Positions 26,280-32,455 of a DNA stretch of 35,396 nucleotides are shown here, in pieces. The stretch comes from an uncultured Flavobacteriales bacterium. Its GTDB lineage: Bacteria > Bacteroidota > Bacteroidia > Flavobacteriales_D > Sanyastnellaceae. The first letter of the stretch is position 1; every line of letters starts with the position of its first letter. The position numbers and the translations under genes are program-made. The notes under the pieces were generated by a model. It had not been told where the DNA came from and did no database searches. It was given only the letters and a program-made list of their open reading frames with translations. Location of the stretch: positions 1 through 35,396 of the forward strand of contig CAJXHE010000010.1 in assembly GCA_913051865.1 (NCBI GenBank), read 5' to 3'.

Positions 26280-26981
26280 CTATTTTCTCAAGGGAAGGTC
26301 TAAAATTGATATTAAATCGACCACTTCGTGAAGAATAATTTCATTGTGAGGAATAGACTGTGGGTTATAGTAGACCTGTCCCCACCCTGCTTCTCTTGCA
26401 CCTATAATATCTGCCTCCAAACTGTCCCCCAACATGATTGCGTTCTCTTGCTTTGAGTTTGTTTCTTTCAATGCCAAGTTGAAGATTTCTCGGTGGGGTT
26501 TCTTTACGCCAAGAGCGTCGCTTGTTAAGACGGTTTCAAAAAAGGGAGCTAGTCCACACTGTGTCACTTTAATGTGCTGAACCTCCTCAAAGCCATTCGT
26601 AAGCATAATCAATCTGTGTCCACGTTCATATAAATCGGTCACAACTTTCAACGCATCTTTTACGAGATGCGTTTTAAAGGGAGAGGTTTCAACATAATGA
26701 GACCCCAAGCGGTCTCCCAATACAGAATCATTTTCTAACCCCCAGCGTTCAAGTGCCATGGAAAATCTACGCCATCTCAATTCAGCTTTGTTCATGCGAC
26801 CTGCCTGATACTCTCCCCAGCACCACGCATTGGCTTTTTTGTATGTCGATATATATTCTTCAACGCTTTCAATCCCATAGGAAGAAAGTGAAATCTCATC
26901 ATAACCTTCTCTTAAAGCTTCAACCGAATTCCTTTCAAAATCCCAAAGCGTATGATCCAAATCAAAAAATAAATCTTTCAT
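26280..26981 (-). CDS. HAD-family nucleotidase, YjjG type
   Basis: A 233-residue haloacid-dehalogenase-like phosphatase. Motif I is FFDLDHTLWDF with Asp7 and Asp9, motif II is LTNGFEEVQ, the motif III lysine is in GVKKPHREIF, and motif IV is GDSLEADIIGAREAGW. The DHTLWDFERNS start and cap region match the YjjG noncanonical pyrimidine nucleotidase group (TIGR02254), which hydrolyses dUMP, dTMP and damaged nucleotides. Location two genes after upp fits pyrimidine metabolism. Substrate is inferred from family. Confidence 0.88.
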   Translation of the reverse strand: MKDLFFDLDHTLWDFERNSVEALREGYDEISLSSYGIESVEEYISTYKKANAWCWGEYQAGRMNKAELRWRRFSMALERWGLENDSVLGDRLGSHYVETSPFKTHLVKDALKVVTDLYERGHRLIMLTNGFEEVQHIKVTQCGLAPFFETVLTSDALGVKKPHREIFNLALKETNSKQENAIMLGDSLEADIIGAREAGWGQVYYNPQSIPHNEIILHEVVDLISILDLPLRK

Positions 26982-26999
26982 ATCATTTAAATGTCGTCA

Positions 27000-27476
27000 T
27001 TAAAACAATCCCGATTTAACGCTCCAGCTTATAAAGGTCAACACACAACCCCACACTGAAAATGCGGCGATTAAGTAAAAGGGTGTACTTCGATTGTGTG
27101 AAAAATACTTGGCACCAAGAACGGCGGTTATAGGCACCGAAATAAAAACGGAGATTAACATCAATCCCTTTAGACCATAGTTTCTTTTAAATTGAATGAA
27201 CTGCCTTTTTCTTTTCGTTATTAAGCGTTTTTTTTTGACGGGCTTTTTGTTCCGAGAGGAAGCCTTCACCATTTTCCACCATGAAAAAATAGACTTACCT
27301 GCTGTGTAAAACAACAGGATTCCAACAGTTGCGCCTAGCGTGCAAGTAACAATCACTTCCAACCAGTTATTTCCAGCAGCGACCATTAGCGAGGGCGTGA
27401 TTAAAAATTTCAGGATGGACATAAATACCCAGCCGAGGTAAGCAACAATATCAGTCATAACATCTTCACCCATCAC
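27000..27476 (-). CDS. Small membrane protein with a strongly basic central loop
   Basis: A 158-residue protein not recognised. Four membrane segments are likely, at about 10-30, 40-60, 101-123 and 131-152. Between the second and third lies a highly basic stretch at about 69-98 (Lys/Arg-rich, for example KKPVKKKRLITKRKRQF), which by the positive-inside rule faces the cytoplasm. The third segment, LMLISVFISVPITAVLGAKYF, faintly recalls small multidrug-export or DedA-like proteins, but that is a weak impression. It lies 6 bases after upp and 18 bases before the HAD gene, so it is part of the operon. Starts at 27476 or at Met7 are both possible. Confidence 0.7.
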   Translation of the reverse strand: MMGEDVMTDIVAYLGWVFMSILKFLITPSLMVAAGNNWLEVIVTCTLGATVGILLFYTAGKSIFSWWKMVKASSRNKKPVKKKRLITKRKRQFIQFKRNYGLKGLMLISVFISVPITAVLGAKYFSHNRSTPFYLIAAFSVWGCVLTFISWSVKSGLF

Positions 27477-27482
27477 TGTATT

Positions 27483-28148
27483 CTATGATCGTGTTTTCGG
27501 TCCGTATGACAAATCCCCAGCATCTCCTAAACCTGGGACGATATAATCGTTCTGATCTAACCCTTCATCTATCGCTCCAATCCAAAAAGCAGTTCCTTCG
27601 GGCAATTCTTGTTGTGCATATTTCACCCCTTCAGGACTTGCAATCGCACAGATGACATGAAGCTGTTTGGGTATCCCATCTGAGCAAAGGGCTTTATATG
27701 CAGCAACCATTGAAGCTCCTGTTGCGAGCATTGGGTCGACCAATACGAGAATGCGACCCTCACAAGAAGGTGCTCCGAGATACTCGATTTCGATGTCAAA
27801 TCCTCCATTAGAATTGTGTTTCCTATATGCAGACACAAAGGCGCAGTCCGCACCATTCCAGACATCCAAAACCCCGGCATGCATAGGTAAACCAGCACGC
27901 ATAACTGTGGCCAGTACAGGCTGTTCTGAAGGGATACTGCATCGGGCTGTACCCAGACCTGTATTCACCTCTACGTCTTTCATGGGCCAAACCTCTGCCA
28001 GCGCATTTCCCAACATCCATCCCAAACGTTGAAGATTGTGACGGAATACTGCACGATGGCTTTGGGCTTGAGGATGACGTAAACTGAAAAGCAAACTTCC
28101 TGCCAGTCCTTTCTTTTTACTAAAATCGTGAATCAAATTCTCATTCAT
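27483..28148 (-). CDS. upp: Uracil phosphoribosyltransferase
   Basis: Upp makes UMP from uracil and PRPP in pyrimidine salvage. The 221-residue protein shows the PRPP loop VLVDPMLATGAS (135-146), MRAGLPMHAG before it, and the uracil-binding C terminus DYIVPGLGDAGDLSYG. The usual C-terminal FG is YG here, a mild change. An ATG at 28166 would overlap the upstream deacetylase gene by 13 bases; the ATG at 28148 (MNENLIHDFS) leaves 5 bases and fits the family length. The next gene starts 6 bases after its stop. Confidence 0.93.
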   Translation of the reverse strand: MNENLIHDFSKKKGLAGSLLFSLRHPQAQSHRAVFRHNLQRLGWMLGNALAEVWPMKDVEVNTGLGTARCSIPSEQPVLATVMRAGLPMHAGVLDVWNGADCAFVSAYRKHNSNGGFDIEIEYLGAPSCEGRILVLVDPMLATGASMVAAYKALCSDGIPKQLHVICAIASPEGVKYAQQELPEGTAFWIGAIDEGLDQNDYIVPGLGDAGDLSYGPKTRS

Positions 28149-28153
28149 ACGAG

Positions 28154-29461
28154 CTAAGGTAGGCACCTTCTCACAACATCTTCATAAAGTGTTTGCCAAC
28201 CTTTCCAAATCCCATGATTTGAGACTGAGGTGTTGTGCCAAACTGTCATCATCACACCTCCAACCTCTCTTACAGAATCGGAGAGTTCAGACACCAGATG
28301 AAGGGACTGTTCACAGTCAAGATTCAAGTATGATTTTAATGTTGAATCCATCACAGCAAATGGATGAATCACAAGTTCAAGGGGCGTGTCCTGTTCAATG
28401 TCATATGCAGGAAACGGACGGCTCATACCCGCTCTAAACCCTGGTTGATCAGCGTACCCCATAGAGTAATCATGTTGGATTGACGCTTCTTGAAATGCAG
28501 TCCACATTGAAGACTGTCCTCTTAAAAAGTGCGTTCTAATCTGAGATGTATTTCCCACATCTTCAAAGGTCTTTTTTTCATTTAAAAAAGTTTGACCACG
28601 ATGTGAAATTGCATCGTAACTCGGATGCCAGTTTACGGTGGCACGAGAAGACAATTTATCAATTAAAGGAACCAACACTGACTTCGAGACGCCCAAATCA
28701 AAGGGTCTTTTATAATCGGCAAAATGCACGAAACATTGTGTCGTAAGATGTGAGTCCCCGTGAAGATTAAGAAAAAAATCGTATGAGTCGTAAGGGTCTT
28801 GGGCATGATTTAAAAGGACATTCATTCTTTCACGAACGCTGCTCCACCTTAACAACAGAAAATCTCTCGTACCTGCAGTTAGATTGTGAAGGCGTGACCG
28901 CCCCTGATAAGCAAACGCAATATCAATGTCAATCGTGGGGTGATATTCATAATCTTGTCTTGTAATTAAGGGTATAATTCCCAACTCTTTTGCAAGAATC
29001 TTTGCGAGGTTTTCAATGAGGGGCGTTCGCAACATCCCCTCCTTATAGGCCGCGCTAGAAACGCCACGAAAACGACCATGCGTGTCTCGCATCACAGTAT
29101 CTCGTTCACCATCTGAAGGAATTTCTTCCCAACGTGAACAACAAAAAAACGCCGCAGCCAAAGGGTCAAACATTAAATCAGTTACACCTAGGACTTCACC
29201 TGGGAATTTAAAACCCTTCCATTCAACCCATGTGACACCCGAAGAGCGCGTTGTTTCATCGTCGCCAAAGCTCAATGAATGGATTGGACACTGTAAAGAC
29301 TTATTTGTAGCGTTAATTGTATAAAAGTGATTGTCCCCATTGTCAAGGTCAACATTTTCTAACCATTCAACTTCAACACCCAGACATGTTCTAAATAAGA
29401 TGTCCGCACCGTACCTCATTCGTTCAGTAGGCGAGTTGTAGGATATAGAAATCTTACTCAT
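28154..29461 (-). CDS. Polysaccharide deacetylase family protein with DUF7033 N-terminal domain
   Basis: A 435-residue protein of the type annotated in Bacteroidota as polysaccharide deacetylase (NodB fold) with an N-terminal DUF7033 domain. The N-terminal part has FGDDETTRSSG and FDPLAAAFFCCSRWEE; the deacetylase-like part begins at PTIDIDIAFAYQ (about 175-190) and includes NWHPSYDA and a final VWHNTSVSNHG segment. Those family members that are characterised remove acetyl groups from surface sugars; substrate here is unknown. It overlaps wecB by four bases (ATGA), so it is translated with it, and a role in a ManNAc- or GlcNAc-containing surface polymer is plausible. Confidence 0.85.
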   Translation of the reverse strand: MSKISISYNSPTERMRYGADILFRTCLGVEVEWLENVDLDNGDNHFYTINATNKSLQCPIHSLSFGDDETTRSSGVTWVEWKGFKFPGEVLGVTDLMFDPLAAAFFCCSRWEEIPSDGERDTVMRDTHGRFRGVSSAAYKEGMLRTPLIENLAKILAKELGIIPLITRQDYEYHPTIDIDIAFAYQGRSRLHNLTAGTRDFLLLRWSSVRERMNVLLNHAQDPYDSYDFFLNLHGDSHLTTQCFVHFADYKRPFDLGVSKSVLVPLIDKLSSRATVNWHPSYDAISHRGQTFLNEKKTFEDVGNTSQIRTHFLRGQSSMWTAFQEASIQHDYSMGYADQPGFRAGMSRPFPAYDIEQDTPLELVIHPFAVMDSTLKSYLNLDCEQSLHLVSELSDSVREVGGVMMTVWHNTSVSNHGIWKGWQTLYEDVVRRCLP

Positions 29462-30534
29462 GACAACTTTTCACTTAAAATCCTAAGAATATCATGCGCG
29501 GCCTCGCCGTTACCATACAGTGCATCATCACCATTTATTGTTCGTCCAAATTGTGAATTCGCACACCCACTAAGATCCTTTGGTTCAAAGCATAAAACAG
29601 TATGACCTGCCTTCACTAGCTCCACCCATTCTGTATTTCGACGTATGACGACCGAGGGTGTTTCACAACTGTACGCTTCCTTCTGAATCCCTCCTGAGTC
29701 TGTAATCACCAGGCGACACGTCTTGATTAACCGAAGAAGTTCAACATATCCAACGGGATCAATGGCATGAATGTTTTTTTTCAAAAGCACGTGAGACCAA
29801 ACTGAACCATATAATGCAACGAGAGATTTTTTTGTGCGAGGATGCACCGGAAAAGTCGCATCGACATGATGAAGCGCACACCAATCCCCGATAGCATCAA
29901 TCCAAGACTGTAGAAGCGGAAGGTCATCAACATTGGAGGGTCTGTGCATTGTAAGGAGGACCGATTTAGATTCAAGTGCCTGCATCTCTTTTGTGAAATA
30001 CAATGCGTTATCATGCATGATATCTCCCGTCAGAAAAGCGCCGTAAATCCCTTCATTATGAAGATTTTTCATGGCAGTAGTCGTCGGCGCAATTAAAATG
30101 GACGACAGTTTATCTGTCGCAATCCGATTGACCTCTTCTGGCATATCAAGATCAAAAGACCGCAGACCTGCCTCGATGTGAATAATCGGAATTCCCAACG
30201 CATCTGCAGCCTGAGCGCCTGCCAGTGTTGAATCAGTGTCTCCGTAGACGAGTACCGCATCTGGCGTGCATGCGTTTATTGCATTCGTTATCCCCAATTT
30301 CATCTCATTCATTCTAGACGTTCTTTCGCTACTTTCTAGCTTTAGCGTATAGTTTGGTCTGGGCAGATGTAATTCCTCAAAGAAAATATCAGAAAGCTTG
30401 GCGTCGTAATGTTGTCCCGTATGAATGATTGATTGGCTCCAGCCCAATTCAACTTTATTGGCAATAGCTCTAGTCAAAGCAGCTGCTTTAATAAACTGAG
30501 GCCTGGCCCCTAATATGGTGAGTAACAAAGGCAT
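29458..30534 (-). CDS. wecB: UDP-N-acetylglucosamine 2-epimerase, non-hydrolysing
   Basis: WecB interconverts UDP-GlcNAc and UDP-ManNAc for surface polysaccharides. The 358-residue protein has GARPQFIKAAAL at 9-20, HTGQHYD at 38-44, the HIEAGLRSFD loop, and TDSGGIQKEA near the C terminus, with RRNTEWVELV following. These are the substrate and UDP-binding motifs of the non-hydrolysing enzyme. It starts only 2 bases after radC ends, and its stop overlaps the deacetylase start by four bases. No ManNAc dehydrogenase gene is next to it. Confidence 0.93.
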   Translation of the reverse strand: MPLLLTILGARPQFIKAAALTRAIANKVELGWSQSIIHTGQHYDAKLSDIFFEELHLPRPNYTLKLESSERTSRMNEMKLGITNAINACTPDAVLVYGDTDSTLAGAQAADALGIPIIHIEAGLRSFDLDMPEEVNRIATDKLSSILIAPTTTAMKNLHNEGIYGAFLTGDIMHDNALYFTKEMQALESKSVLLTMHRPSNVDDLPLLQSWIDAIGDWCALHHVDATFPVHPRTKKSLVALYGSVWSHVLLKKNIHAIDPVGYVELLRLIKTCRLVITDSGGIQKEAYSCETPSVVIRRNTEWVELVKAGHTVLCFEPKDLSGCANSQFGRTINGDDALYGNGEAAHDILRILSEKLS

Positions 30535-30536
30535 AT

Positions 30537-31199
30537 TCAGATGAGTCCTTCGTCTGCAAAGCTAACATACTGCTTGCCTGCTACAATGATATGATCTAGT
30601 ACAGGTAAATCTAAAAAAATTCCGGCCTCTCTCATGTTGTTTGTGAGTGATTTATCACTGGAACTCGGTTTGGGGTTTCCCGAGGGATGATTGTGGATTA
30701 AAACAATTGCCGAAGCTCTTAACGCAAGCGCTCTTCCAAAAATTATCTTTGGGTCGGCAACAGTCCCTGACAATCCACCTGATGAAATTTTAATTTCTGC
30801 AAGAACATGGTTTGATCTGCGAAGTAGTAAAATCCAAAACTCTTCATGCGGAAGATCCGACAACCTATCAACAAACCTTAAAAATACGTCTCGAGAAGAA
30901 ACAATTTGGATGGTGACAGGCCTCAAACTCGACATTCTTCGGCGACCAATCTCCATTGCAGCAGTAAGTATCGAAGCTCTTGCATACCCTATTCCCGAAA
31001 TTGAGGCATACCCTTCTGGAAGAAACTTACCTAACTCATGCAAATTGTCACCCGCCAAATTAAGGAGGTCAATGGCAACATCGTGCGCTGTCTTACCGCT
31101 AGATCCATTGCCTATTAAAATCGCCAATAATTCAGAATCTTTTAAAGCACTTGCACCTTGAATGAGCATCCTCTCCCTCGGTTTCAAATCATTCACCAT
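30537..31199 (-). CDS. radC: RadC family JAB/JAMM protein
   Basis: The 220-residue protein has an N-terminal helix-hairpin-helix region (residues 1 to about 95, including the ISGIGYARA turn) and a C-terminal JAMM metalloprotease-like domain with Glu119, His169, His171 and Asp182 in HNHPSGNPKPSSSD. The set of metal ligands is complete. RadC has long been linked to DNA repair, but that original link was withdrawn and its true function is unsettled. It heads the leftward cluster ending at DUF3467. No promoter consensus is seen in the 23 bases between the rpsT terminator and its start. Confidence 0.92.
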   Translation of the reverse strand: MVNDLKPRERMLIQGASALKDSELLAILIGNGSSGKTAHDVAIDLLNLAGDNLHELGKFLPEGYASISGIGYARASILTAAMEIGRRRMSSLRPVTIQIVSSRDVFLRFVDRLSDLPHEEFWILLLRRSNHVLAEIKISSGGLSGTVADPKIIFGRALALRASAIVLIHNHPSGNPKPSSSDKSLTNNMREAGIFLDLPVLDHIIVAGKQYVSFADEGLI

Positions 31200-31221
31200 A
31201 ACACATCATCTCGAAAATTTT

Positions 31222-31256
31222 CAAAAAAAAACCCCCCGACATCATGTCGAGGGGTC
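31222..31256 (-). terminator. rpsT terminator
   Basis: On the minus strand, CCCCTCGAC and GTCGGGGGG form a stem of about nine pairs around a short ATGAT loop, followed by nine T residues (31222-31231 on the plus strand read A). It lies 22 bases after the rpsT stop and 23 bases before the radC start. Confidence 0.9.
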
Positions 31257-31277
31257 AAATATGATCATAGTCTTGAC

Positions 31278-31532
31278 TTAAGCTAGGCTCGATGTATGAA
31301 TGGTGAGGCTAGATTTAAGGTTGGACGCTTTATTCTTGTGAATGACATTCGTTTTTGCAAGCTTGTCTAACATAGACGAGACCTTAGGCAACATCGCAGC
31401 TGCTTCTTTAGCGTCAGTTGACGCACGCAAGTTACGAATTGCGTTACGCGTTGTCTTGTGCTGGTAACGGTTACGGTCGCGCTTCTTTTCGTCTGAACGA
31501 ACACGCTTTAATGCTGACTTGTGATTTGCCAT
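31278..31532 (-). CDS. rpsT: 30S ribosomal protein S20
   Basis: An 84-residue basic protein with the S20 signature [27 protein letters not shown]-type N terminus (only the first part quoted here matters: [10 protein letters not shown]) and an alpha-helical body ending in [13 protein letters not shown]20 binds 16S rRNA in the body of the small subunit and is made early in assembly. The gene stands alone, with its own consensus promoter and its own terminator, as is common for rpsT. Confidence 0.97.
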   Translation of the reverse strand: MANHKSALKRVRSDEKKRDRNRYQHKTTRNAIRNLRASTDAKEAAAMLPKVSSMLDKLAKTNVIHKNKASNLKSSLTIHTSSLA

Positions 31533-31553
31533 TTTTTATTTAATTCAGGGGTG

Positions 31554-31583
31554 CAAATATAGTTCGGAATCCAACGTATCCAA
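31554..31583 (-). promoter_or_regulatory. rpsT promoter, full Bacteroidota consensus
   Basis: On the minus strand, TTG (31581-31583) is followed after exactly 19 bases by TATATTTG (31554-31561), the best match in this window to the TTG-N17-23-TAnnTTTG consensus. The predicted leader is about 15 bases. Strength fits a ribosomal protein gene. Confidence 0.75.
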
Positions 31584-31597
31584 CAAAAAAAACAAAT

Positions 31598-32053
31598 TTA
31601 ACTGCCACACTCCCATTTTAACATCAAATCGAGCTCTAAAAAGCCACCTTGCACAGTCTCACGACGGTTGCGCTGAAGTAGAAAATCGCTGGGAACGAAG
31701 GTCGTGCTCCCGATAAAATCCTCAGTAGTCGCTTCATCATCATCAAAGATTAATATTTCGATCTGGAGATTCATCTCTTCGCCTATAAACAGAAAAGATT
31801 CTAAATCTATGGAAGCAGGCAAAGCTTGACTATAAGAAACCTCCGATATATAATCGTTGTCACCATTAATGCGAACGATGGCATATAACTCTGGGAACCC
31901 TTCATCTGGAACAGTATCATCATCATAATCTTCATCAAAAGCAATGACATCAATAGATTCGATAATGATATAATCCTGTGCCGATTCATCACAGCACCCT
32001 GTGAGAAAAAAACATAAGAAAACAGTGGCTATTAAAATAAACGTTTGTTTCAT
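31598..32053 (-). CDS. Small lipoprotein with a possible C2-like domain
   Basis: A 151-residue protein from the chosen ATG at 32053. It has a clear lipoprotein signal, MKQTFILIATVFLCFFLTGC, with lipobox LTGC (Cys20), so it is probably anchored in the outer membrane. The mature part is very acidic and beta-rich. The segment LQIEILIFDDDEATTEDFIGST resembles a calcium-binding loop of a C2 domain, an impression not a proof. An in-frame ATG at 32089 adds 12 residues and runs into a terminator-like hairpin, so it is not chosen. Function is unknown. The leader contains a hairpin followed by T, see the separate entry. Confidence 0.8.
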   Translation of the reverse strand: MKQTFILIATVFLCFFLTGCCDESAQDYIIIESIDVIAFDEDYDDDTVPDEGFPELYAIVRINGDNDYISEVSYSQALPASIDLESFLFIGEEMNLQIEILIFDDDEATTEDFIGSTTFVPSDFLLQRNRRETVQGGFLELDLMLKWECGS

Positions 32054-32076
32054 GGTTGCAAGTAAGGGGAAAACAA

Positions 32077-32105
32077 AAAAAGAGCGCAATTAAAGCGCTC
32101 TTTTT
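32077..32105 (-). terminator. Terminator-like hairpin in the leader of the lipoprotein gene
   Basis: AAAAAGAGCGC (32077-32087) pairs with GCGCTCTTTTT (32095-32105) over 11 bases around a 7-base loop. On the minus strand it is followed by a T-rich run, and on the plus strand by five T. No gene ends here: the lipoprotein start lies 24 bases downstream on the minus strand, and the predicted minus-strand promoter lies upstream. It could act as an attenuator for that gene, or end a short RNA. Confidence 0.75.
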
Positions 32106-32175
32106 ATCCTAACAATCTACTTGTATTCATTCAAGAAGGGCTCATTCACTTCCCTTAATGATTAATAATACATTC

Positions 32176-32183
32176 CAAAAGTA
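32176..32183 (-). promoter_or_regulatory. -7 element for leftward transcription toward the lipoprotein gene
   Basis: On the minus strand this is TACTTTTG, an exact TAnnTTTG. Transcription would start near 32169, giving a leader of about 115 bases with two hairpins before the ATG at 32053. At the -33 position there is a T-run rather than TTG. Confidence 0.45.
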
Positions 32184-32329
32184 GTTTAGCACCTGTATAA
32201 TAAAAAATTATTATACGTGTATTTTAAATTAATCGACACAAGATGTTATTTGGTCGATAAAAAACACCTATACAGCTAATGCCTTTCACCTGACAACTTC
32301 ACGTTACCAACTTAAACATCTCGAAATAT

Positions 32330-32428
32330 ATGAAATACCCTCAGACAAAAATGCGCAATAATTTAAACTTAAATCAAGCATTAAGGGCAGCACTTAAAGC
32401 GTGTCCACGCGTTATGATGATGATCTAG
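32330..32428 (+). CDS. Possible small peptide upstream of the beta-mannosidase
   Basis: A 32-codon open frame beginning at ATG 32330, with a second in-frame ATG at 32351 preceded by ACAAAA, a typical Bacteroidota A-rich start context. It encodes a basic, helix-prone peptide with NLNLNQALRAALKACPRV in its middle and ending in MMMI, where three successive Met codons are followed by one Ile and the stop. It ends 27 bases before the GTG of the mannosidase gene. I recognise no family. It could be a leader peptide, a small protein, or chance. Confidence 0.25.
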   Translation: MKYPQTKMRNNLNLNQALRAALKACPRVMMMI

Positions 32429-32455
32429 GTAAAAGTCTTTAACGTATTTTGCAAC

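Larger units (their letters stand above)
32054..32455. other. 402-bp gap between lipoprotein and beta-mannosidase genes
   Basis: The longest stretch without a confident gene. From left to right it holds a two-sided hairpin with T-runs (32077-32105), a smaller stem AAGGG/CCCTT (32136-32156), a minus-strand TACTTTTG element (32176-32183), an AT-rich inverted repeat GTATAATAA/TTATTATAC around AAAA (32195-32216), an inverted pair ATCGAC/GTCGAT 15 bases apart (32232-32258), and a 32-codon open frame on the plus strand (32330-32428). No tRNA or known RNA family is recognised. It separates two divergent genes, so it must hold promoters for both. Confidence 0.7.

Noticed and set aside
28154-28166. 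Earlier ATG of upp overlapping the deacetylase gene
   Set aside because: It adds six residues without family support; the ATG at 28148 fits the family length and leaves a 5-base gap.
32399-32410. GCGTG-tc-CACGC hairpin as a terminator
   Set aside because: The loop of two bases is too tight and no T-run follows.
32106-32455. Possible 6S RNA, tmRNA or RNase P RNA in the 402-bp gap
   Set aside because: None of the conserved sequences of these RNAs (for example the RNase P core GAGGAAAGTCC or a tRNA-like CCA end) was seen on either strand.
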